NCBI GenBank assembly: GCA_013339895.1
Contig: JABACO010000008.1
Location: 3,489,490-3,553,489, forward strand
Source: Ephydatia muelleri
Lineage: Eukaryota; Porifera; Demospongiae; Spongillida; Spongillidae
Reading direction: 5' to 3'
Length of the DNA: 64,000 nt
Part shown: one piece after another, positions 55,832 to 64,000 of the stretch
Position numbering within the stretch: the stretch's first letter is position 1
How the letters are laid out: the number at the start of each line of letters is the position of its first letter
Notes under the pieces: model-generated
Database searches by the model: none
What the model saw: the letters and a program-made list of their open reading frames with translations, nothing else
Told to the model about the DNA's origin: nothing
Translations under genes and position numbers: made by a program

Positions 55832-58176
55832 ATGGAAAAGCGAACATCTGTTAATGCTTCCTCCCAAGCGACGGTTCCCTCCATTCCGAAGAAGGTGAAC
55901 TTTTTGCTTGGAGGACTGGCTGGGTGAGTCGCATATCTTACAAATCGATGTGCTATTTAATATTTGTGTTACTTAGACCATGGAAGGTTACATACTATCT
56001 TTTTATTTACGTATTTATTTGCATGGGGTGGGTCACGCCTGACACACACCTCTGGCGCGCCCCCACCCATCCGCCCCCACACACCTGGTACGGCTATCAA
56101 TCAAACACTGTTTTAAAAATCCGTTTACCAACAACAGAAAAGAATTACCTATCTCTGTTTCTTTTACCTATAGCGTACAATCCAGGGCGTTTGATAAACA
56201 TGTGTAGTAACTCTACTCTAGTACAGTGACGCTACTCAACTGCTGTTTTTAGTGCGAACCTAAGAGTACAGCTTATATCTAACAGTTGCCGCGCTGACAT
56301 GTTACTTTTAAACCAGGCACAACGCCTAAAACTGCCGCCGGTGTGACAGTGGTATTCTACTATACCCCGCGATGCAGCATATTATTTCTGACTGGCCATA
56401 GAGCCTAGTTTGCTGTGCATGTATCATGAATATCGCATCTTGCCTTTGATATACAAATTTGTATGCCATGGAAACCTTATGCAAGGTATGCAAGGTTCCT
56501 GATGAGGGAGGGCGCAGATTATGTTATTAGTGCATTAAGATTAGTTGTGTGTTGATATCAGACCTCTGTGTAAAGATCAGCAATTGGCAATTGTGTTCAT
56601 ATATTCATTTCTGTCTTTGTGGGGACAAATTCTCATCCTTTGCACCCTTATAAGTCATGCATGCTGTTGTGAATGATAAATCAAATTGCATATTCTTCCC
56701 TCAGGGTGAGTGCAGTTTGCTTCACACAGCCGTTAGACCTAGTGAAGAACCGTATGCAACTAAGTGGTAAGGATTTCAGTTGTCTTCAGACCAAACAAAT
56801 GCTTATAGCTGTTCATCCTCGCACAGGGGAAGGAGGGACTGCTAGAGAGTACAAGACAAGTGTCCATGCCTTCTTTAAGATACTGCGCACAGAGGGTGTG
56901 GTCGGGATATACAATGGGTATGTACTGTAACTTGGTGGTGTCACAGTGTGGGGTTTTATTGCTTGATTCCACTGCTCAGCATTTCTGCTGGTATGTTGCG
57001 ACAAGCGACATACAGCACCACACGGCTTGGTGTGTATCAGTCCCTGTTTGATTCATGTTCAAAGTAAGTGAACTTTATCATCAATGTTACTGCTCTGGTC
57101 ACATGCTGTGCTTCTGTAGGGATGGAAAACCTCCTAATGCTCTCATGAAGCTTGGCATTGGTGAGTGTCCCAGAAAACATGCAGGCTACTGCTGTCTTCA
57201 GTTTTATCCAAATATGGGAATCTGTTTATCTTGTAACAAATAGGGACTGTTGCTGGTGCATGTGGTGCCTTTATTGGAAACCCTGCGGAGATTTCTCTGA
57301 TAAGAATGACGGCTGATGGAAGGTAAGCATGTTTGCACATGTACATGCCAACCATTCTAATTGGGGGCACTCCCATCTTGTTCTGGGGATAATTCTCTAG
57401 GTTGCCAAAACAGCAGCAAAGAGGCTACAAGAATGTGTTTGATGCTTGCATTAGAATAACACGGGAAGAAGGATTGAAGACCCTTTGGAGAGTGAGTCCC
57501 GAGTGTACCTCCTCTGTTCCTAACTGAAAAGAATATTTCATTTAGGGGTGTGCTCCAACTATCGTCAGGGCCATGGTAGTCAATGCAGCCCAACTTGCCA
57601 CTTATTCACAGGCAAAGGAGTTCTTGATTTCTAGCAGTACGGATCTTAATGATGTATTGGGATTAGTGCTATCTATTGTTATTGCATTTCATTTCCTACA
57701 GGATACGTTCGCGATGGCATTGGTTGTCACTTTGCATCAAGTCTGTTAAGTGGATTTGTCACTACCGTAGTGTCAATGCCAGTGGACATCACAAAAACCA
57801 GGTACGTGTAACTGTTAGAAACAGAGCAGAGCTCAGCCTTAATTCATACTTCAGAATACAGAACATGAAGATCGTAAATGGGGTTCCAGAGTACTCAGGA
57901 GCACTGGTGAGCTTAAATATGGGTTCTAAGTCAGATCAGATGGTGTCATCGTGCAGCTCTCTTGTAATGCAGAAATACTTTATAGTGAATACCTTATTAA
58001 TTTTCTAGGATGTTCTCAGAAGAGTTGTGCAGAAGGAAGGCATTCCCAGCCTGTGGAAAGGATTCACACCTTATTTTGCTCGCCTTGGACCTCACACTGT
58101 GCTAATATTTGTCTTCCTTGAGCAGTTCAAAATTATTTATATCAAGCTCACTGCTCAAGCCCCCCAGCCAATGTGA
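55832..58176 (+). CDS. SLC25A11: 2-oxoglutarate/malate carrier paralogue D
   Basis: Exons: 55,832-55,923; 56,705-56,766; 56,827-56,917; 56,980-57,063; 57,120-57,160; 57,244-57,322; 57,401-57,491; 57,546-57,636; 57,702-57,801; 57,855-57,906; 58,009-58,176. They give 316 residues in phase. The signatures are QPLDLVKNRM, NPAEISLIRM and MPVDITKTR. The N-terminus is longer than in B (MEKRTSVNASSQATVPS), exon 5 is one codon shorter (41 bp), and the C-terminus ends TAQAPQPM. It starts only 180 bp after the stop of C, so its promoter must be very compact or lie within the C terminal region. It is the most diverged from B. The conserved exon lengths show that all four genes come from one ancestor. Confidence 0.95.
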
Positions 58177-59797
58177 TTGTGCTATTATCAACGCACACCA
58201 TTTTTAGTACTTTTATTTTGTGCAATTCCAGTCATGCATTAATATTGCTTGCATTAATATATTTATCCCTACCAGAAAGAAGTATTGGGAATATTTTCAC
58301 TCATGCATGGAGCAAGCCAAACAAGAACACCAGCGATATCATGTATTGGAAGTACACATCTCTAAAGATCCCAATCAATAATTGTGCGTGCATGATGCTA
58401 GGCATGTTTCAGTAGGCATGTCTCATGCCAGGCACATGATGGTCACCTAGAAGGTGTTTGAGGTAAGATATCACATGCAATAAAGTAGCAGTAACATTAT
58501 GAAGGGTAGAAAGAAGAAGAAAAAAAAAGGTATAAATATGATCAGTCGACCCCTCCCTCTACATGCACAACGTTGTATGCTGTGGTCAAACCATTCATAC
58601 CTAGTGCTCATGTGATAAGAGCTGCATTGTGTTCCGCAGTTACGCTTTGCTGAACTAATCCATCTTTGTTTCAAGGACACAGCTAGATGCAAAAAAATAG
58701 TTGTAAGAGGTAATGTCAAGAGACAGGGCACAGAAGGTTAATTACAGCTCGTTGACAGTTCTGTAAGTATATCTGCTGTGCCTTCTAAATGACGTGAAGC
58801 AACTTCCATTACCTTCTGGAATACCCTTTTTGTTTGGGGAGAAGCTCTTACTGGATTCAGACACAGAGTTAGTTTTGGTGACGGTCAAAGGCTGATGCTT
58901 AGGCGTGCAAGTGTAAATTACATTGTTTTGTGAAAGCTAAATAGCTGGAATCAGAGGTCTTCTATCATATTGGGATCTCTGAGTAAGAATTCAGGGAGTA
59001 CATTTTCACCTTACATAGCCTGAGGAATTAGTTATGTACATGTATTCAAAATGGGCATTCAAATGTGATTCCAAGAATTAACTGTGCTAAATAGACCAAT
59101 GTGATGTCGCAATAGATAGGTGTGCTAAATTTGTGCGCTGAAGCCTTAGTAAAATGACTGTCCTTTTGTATGTTGAATGAATTTATTCATTCAATGAAGG
59201 TTCTATGTTTCAATGTTTCTAGGTTGTTGATCTGTAGCATAGGACAGAGGTCACTCTATAGCATCAGTAAGGTGCTATGTTGGTGAATGTGTAGAGAGCT
59301 CAAATTGATAAGTGATGTGTATGCACAGAGCCAGAGTGAGGCATTAATGAATCAATATATTGACAGCACTTAAATAAATAATGGTGCCTAAATCGGAGAT
59401 ATAGGGATTGGAAACGGGTCACATACACAGCCAATTCTCAATATATATGCTGTAGGCAACCATCTGGTACAGATTGATGACAACCATCGCTGTTACATAT
59501 GCTTCTATATGACATCCTGCTACATACTTGATACTACACTATGATACATATTGTTGCTATCATTCTGTTCCAATTTTAACAATATGTACCAGATCTTCAA
59601 GATCATAGCTGTTTCTGTATGACTCATACAACAACTGAGAACAACAGGAGCGCTTGATGTGGACGTAGTGCCTTATGGTCCAGAAGCGCGAATTCCTTGA
59701 GTTGACGATCAGGTCCAGACGGAGTAGTACTATGTACGGATGAGTGAATCAACGAGCACGTGTATGATTCGAATTAATTCTCCCCGGCATACTGGTC
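58177..59797. other. Intergenic region, no gene seen
   Basis: Contains the 3' end of carrier D with a poly(A) signal (AATAAA at 58,479). No coding frame with a known motif was found in the remaining stretch. Confidence 0.6.
58479..58484 (+). terminator. Candidate poly(A) signal of carrier D
   Basis: AATAAA lies about 300 bp after the stop codon and is the first canonical signal downstream. Confidence 0.5.
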
Positions 59798-62170
59798 ATG
59801 TCAAAGCTCACTGGTAAGTAGGCCTATATACTTGTGGTTAAATGCTGTGACAAGTTGTGCGTTGTGTTCGATCTTTGCCAAATAGCTCCCTATAAATGTG
59901 AACCATGCAATCAGACGTTTCCCTTCCTCTTAAAGTACAGACAGCACATCGCTGGGTGTCCTCTCGTTAGAAGCCTTGCAATTCACCCATCCACCAGTAC
60001 ACCGAACGCAAATGAAGAGGCTGGAATTTCTGATTCAGAAACATCAGAAGATATGTACGGCGTGATTCTAGCATTGAGAACGAAGCTGAAGATATGGCTT
60101 CTAGAAGACCTTTTCGAGGAGAATGATAATGCTGGGCAAAGCAATGAAAGTTATGTTCCTTTTCTTTCGAAGGTCTTCGCTCTGTGTACTTGTTGGTAAA
60201 CAGTCCATGTTATGTTTTTTATAATTAATCGTTAATAGTAATTTCCCCCCGAGTATTTGTGCTGTATATCGAAGTCTACTATCTGGTAGTTGCTTAACTG
60301 ATGCATTGTCTGTGACAACTCCGACCTAGTGTTATTCACCTTGACGCGGGTAAAGAAAAGCACGAAAACCACTTCATCCATTCGTAAAGGTACGTTTTGC
60401 CTTTAGAATCTGTATATCGGCTGCTGCTGTATCATTTTTGTGGTCTATGTGTTCTCGTCTGGCGAGTTATGAAGGATTCTGTTACAGAAATTGGTAATTT
60501 CGTAGTGCAGTTTTTTGTCCGACAGATATATAGGCCTATATGATGAAATAAGCCTGAAAAGTGGCGTAGGGTTTGTGTGTTTGAGCTTTTTAGAATCGCT
60601 ACTGTGCGTTGTTGGATATACTCACTTTGTCCGACAGTTTCATCGGTGTTGTGTTGGCTACGAGAGTGTAACCTTCTTTACCTTGTTGCTCGAAGATTGG
60701 AAAGTGGCGTGACAGTAATATAAACGTGCGCTTTATAACGAATCCCTTTTCAAAGGTGATGGTCGGTTGGCGCGTCACCGTAAGCACGAGAAGCGCCTGC
60801 AGCGTCAGCTTAGAGACGTCCGTACACTGTGTGTACGTATTCCTCGCCAGAACATTGTTGTGAATGTGTCCCAAGGGCTTAGTGTTACAGTTTTACCCGA
60901 ATCTCTGGATCTGTTGGTATGTTCAGTATAGTTTTATTTCGCGTGTTTAATACAGGTCTCCTATACTTAGGATCCACAGCCCTTTGTATGCACAGTTTCG
61001 CTATCCTTGTCAGTGATTTCTGATAGTGTAGTTCATTCTGTTGAACGTCTACTTCGTTTTCTTCTTGGAATATTGTATATTAATTCTCCACTTCTTTGCA
61101 AAGTACAAGTCCACATATTTTGCACCCACAATGTAACTGTGTCCTTTTCTGTTTCTATCACATCTGAGTTCTGCTGGACAATAAGTGTTCAGAATAAGGT
61201 TGTCGTCTCTGGTATATGGCCACTCCTGTCTTCTATAGAGCCATCGGTGAACTCTGTATCAAAGTTAAGAGTTATTTTGGAAATGTAGGATAATTGCAAG
61301 TTTTGTGATGGGATTTCAGACATGGAATTAGTGCAACGATGGCATGAGGGTGCATCCTCCTTACCTGGTTTATCTGGGTAATTGATAAATTGATGGTTGT
61401 GTTGTGTTTCTTTCATGCGCTTCCTTATATTTGTAGGTGGCAAAGTTGGTTTTATGGATGAATCCCTGCCATACCCTGCAATTCGTCATGACAAGTGCAG
61501 TTTATTGCTATCTCATGAAGACCATGTTGTCCAGTGCATGATTTGTACATCAGATCGTTTGACCACTCATGGAGCAAAACCAGTGAAGCCGAAACCCAAG
61601 TCGAGAAATATCACATTACCAGCCATGTAAATTACAGGTTAAGTTTCATATTACCCATAATTTGCATATGCTTCATTTATTGAATGTCCAATCTTTTACA
61701 GGTACCAACCTGTGTCAACAGTAGTCAAGCGTTTGAAACATCTTCGAAAAGAGTACAGGAAAGCATCATTTACCTGTCGTCGTTTGAAAGAGAAGATAAA
61801 ACAGTCCTGTGTAATGCATGGAAGGAGTGTTGGTGAGACAATGATTTGAAAGCTATCACTGAGATGCCAGAGTCTACCTGCTTGTACCAGATCTTCCCAA
61901 AGATACTTTTCTGAGCATCTTCTGGCAGCAGCAGTCGGAATCAGCAGCTGTGAGAACTAGCAAGAACATGCGGTGGCATCCTCTGATGATACGCTGGTGT
62001 TTGTCTTTGCGGCATAAGTAAGTGCATATGAGACTGGCATTTGCTTACAATGTGTATTTGCAGATCTAGCGGAGCCTATGAGGCATGAAGGGATTCTGGG
62101 TGTCTACATACACTGCGAGACTATACCCACTATGTGAAAGCATCGTATGGCTTTTCAGCTTTGGCTTTGT
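59798..62170 (+). pseudogene. P/THAP9-like transposase gene, degenerate
   Basis: Pieces appear in order. A start at 59,798 (MSKLT, then a GTAAGT donor). A C2H2 zinc finger (YKCEPCNQTF...YRQHIAGC, about 59,890-59,960). An acidic linker (GISDSETSEDMYG). GRLARHRKHEKRLQRQLRDV. A long middle part (SVISDSVVHSVERLLRF onward, then DGISDMELVQRWHEG). LLLSHEDHVVQCMIC. VVKRLKHLRKEYRKAS and FTCRRLKEKIK (coiled coil). FLSIFWQQQSES, MRWHPLMIRWCLSLRH, GAYEA-stop, LHTLRDYTHYVKASYGFS. The MRWHP.MI.WCL..RH, S.GAYE and LRDYTHY motifs match P-element/THAP9-type transposases. Stops at 61,286-61,288 and 62,096-62,098, and missing exons, show decay. The protein at 8,893-9,474 looks like the missing C-terminus of this same family. 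Confidence 0.6.
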
Positions 62171-62466
62171 TATTACATGTATGTATTATTTATTTTTCGT
62201 TGTGTATTATTATTTTTCGTTGTGTACATGTGATTTGTGTCTTTTATTGCGTTGGACAAAGTAAAGTAGCCAAAGAATTAGATGTAAACGTTGACTTTAG
62301 GTACAGACAGCATGGACTTGTAAGGATTCAGGGTGCGGGTGGCAGCTCTCTGCCTAAATATAGTCCATGATCCAATGACTAGGAGGGGTTAATTACCTCA
62401 TCACGTGATAAACGTCGCGTAATTGTTACTAATGAGCTTTAATTAGAGTATACGGTACGCTCTGGA

Positions 62467-62474
62467 TATAAATA
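62467..62474 (+). promoter_or_regulatory. TATA box of the Y-box gene
   Basis: TATAAATA stands 134 bp before the start codon at 62,608. This leaves room for a start site near 62,495-62,500 and a leader of about 110 bp. No competing TATA box lies nearby. Confidence 0.55.
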
Positions 62475-62607
62475 CACCGTGATCTCGTGACCCATTTAGA
62501 CCGCACTGAGCTGGTGCATGCCAACGAGTGACACCTGAAGGAGACAAGCCATCTTACTAAGCCCAGCAGGCATCTGAGCCCTGGAAATAACAACAGCTAC
62601 TGCCATC

Positions 62608-63851
62608 ATGTCGGGCGAAAACGTAGTCGAGCAGCAGAATGCTACTAGTCCACGCGAGTTCACAGGTAAATGTGTGGTCTTCATTAAATGGTGGGAGTTG
62701 GCAAAAATGTTGTTAACTGCGGTGGCTTGCACAACTTGCAACGCGCTCGCTAGTATTTACCATGATGTGTCTTTTCTTTCCCAAAAAGCAAACATCATAA
62801 CAGGCACTGTGAAATGGTTCAACGTGAAGAGTGGTTACGGATTCATCACAAGGTATGGGTTATTCGCATATGTCGTATGTATGCCGTCAAGCATACTGGA
62901 AGGATGTGTACAGGCAGATTTTAGGGGTGTAACGTCAAATTTAATTCATCATCATCCACTGATAAGGGTTTAGTTGTTCTTTGTGTTACTTATCAACATA
63001 CAAATTCATGATTTGATTGCAGTGTTATTGAGCTGTTGCGTAACCACTGGTTCACTTCCGCAGGAATGACAACCAGACTGACATCTTTGTCCACCAGGTA
63101 TGCTTATGCATTCACAAAAGCATAAACTACAGTCATGTTGTGATGTACGTGCCCTCACTATGTGTGCATATATATATACCAGACTGCTATAATCAAGAAC
63201 AACCCAAACAAGTACCTGAGAAGTGTTGGAGATGGGGAGACAGTGGAGTTCATAGTCATCCAAGGAGCCAAAGGCCCCGAGGCGGCCCAAGTCACCGGAC
63301 CTAATGGTGCATATGTGCAGGGCAGCAAATACGCACGTAGGTGCACAAATCTTGATGTGAACAGTACATCCAAAGCATCCAATCTTTCTGCAGCGGACAG
63401 GAAACCTGGTGGTTACTACCGTGGGCGTGGCACACGTGGGGGAGGACCAGGTCGCCGTCCCCCTAGACAGGCTCAAGACAGCCAGGGGGAGGACAAGACA
63501 GAGGGCACTTCTGAGGGGGAGGGGGATGGGGAGGTTGATCGTCGCAGACGCAGAGGCCCACCTCGAAGGAACTTCAATCGTCGATATAGACCACGTGGCC
63601 CACCAAGACGTAATCCAGAGGTCTGTTTGAAATGTGTGCACCTTTTTTTTTTTTTTCCTTTTTTATAAAAAGGTGTGTCATTGCAGGGAGAGCAGACAGC
63701 TGAAACTGATGGAGTTGCAGGTGGACCTCTAGAAGGGGGGGGAGGGGATGTCCCTTCTGGCCAGGCGCCACCACCACGAAGAAATTACAGGACAAGGACT
63801 TATCGTTCTGAACGCCCAGCTGGTCAGAATGAGAATGAAACTGATCCTGCA
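62608..63851 (+). CDS. YBX: Y-box (cold-shock domain) protein, 5' part
   Basis: Exons: 62,608-62,665; 62,789-62,852; 63,064-63,097; 63,183-63,620; 63,687-63,851, then a GTAAGT donor. The gene continues past the window or ends in an exon not seen. The cold-shock domain (about residues 21-100) has [18 protein letters not shown] (RNP1, GYGFI), DIFVHQ (RNP2) and [13 protein letters not shown]. The domain ends at [16 protein letters not shown] basic/aromatic-rich tail of YGR and RRR patches follows ([36 protein letters not shown]), alternating with acidic segments, as in YBX1-3. These proteins bind mRNA and package it, and bind Y-box promoters. The second exon's acceptor (CCCAAAAAG) is weak, but no better one keeps the frame. 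Confidence 0.93.
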
Positions 63852-64000
63852 GTAAGTGTTCCTGTATGTAGCAGACACAAAAATGAGTTGGATTATTTTA
63901 AAATCCCAATGCCTTCAAAAAACGTTTATTAGAAGTGGTTGCAGTTTGTATGTATATCCATCCATACATATGTGTGTCTTATGATTTGCTACTATTAGTC

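Noticed and set aside
61007..61288. Separate 93-residue membrane-like ORF
   Set aside because: It is the middle part of the degenerate P/THAP-like transposase gene, not a gene of its own.

Overview
This is animal nuclear DNA with many spliced genes. Introns are short, with clear GT-AG ends, and many transposable elements (TEs) are interspersed. A secreted LDLa/Ig/vWA protein, a Y-box protein and mitochondrial carriers with the animal 2-oxoglutarate carrier signature point to a metazoan. The compact gene spacing and the TE families present (animal-type EnSpm/CACTA, Merlin, DUF6589-like and P/THAP-like coding remnants) suggest a sponge or another early-branching animal. That assignment is inference; no marker gene for it is in the window.

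Layout. Positions 1-26,160 are TE-dominated. They hold the first copies of a three-copy coiled-coil ORF family joined to Gypsy integrase debris (about 1-2.7 kb and 21.4-24.85 kb; the third is at 41.5-42.95 kb). They also hold several palindromic MITEs, a Merlin remnant, a large element with long inverted ends and a P/THAP-like coding fragment, a DUF6589-like remnant, and a nearly complete 5.7-kb EnSpm/CACTA transposon (15,651-21,329). The EnSpm carries a spliced transposase gene and a divergent BEN-domain gene. Positions 25.7-26.5 kb hold a SPEN/RBM15-like RRM fragment and an ankyrin fragment.

Positions 26,664-35,558 are one large gene for a secreted protein: signal peptide, three LDLa, Ig, vWA, two Ig, vWA, then about eight Ig. 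It is followed by a cluster of four 2-oxoglutarate/malate carrier (SLC25A11) paralogues, A at 35.7 kb, B at 47.2 kb, C at 52.0 kb and D at 55.8 kb. All share one 11-exon plan. The 3' half of the Ig gene, carrier A and the start of carrier C form a unit (31,666-41,214) that was tandemly duplicated (43,013-52,484). The junction is filled with TEs. The two copies decayed in a complementary way: the Ig gene is intact in unit 1 and broken in unit 2, while the carrier is broken in unit 1 and intact in unit 2. Carrier C has a +1 frameshift in exon 2. B and D look intact.

The right end has a degenerate P/THAP-like transposase gene (59.8-62.2 kb) and the 5' part of a Y-box (cold-shock domain) gene with a TATA box, which runs off the window. 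Functionally, the cellular genes shown concern mitochondrial dicarboxylate exchange (SLC25A11), an extracellular adhesion or recognition-type protein, and mRNA/DNA binding (Y-box). The rest is mobile DNA. No tRNA, rRNA or CRISPR array was recognised. All gene models are splice predictions made by eye and not checked against transcripts.
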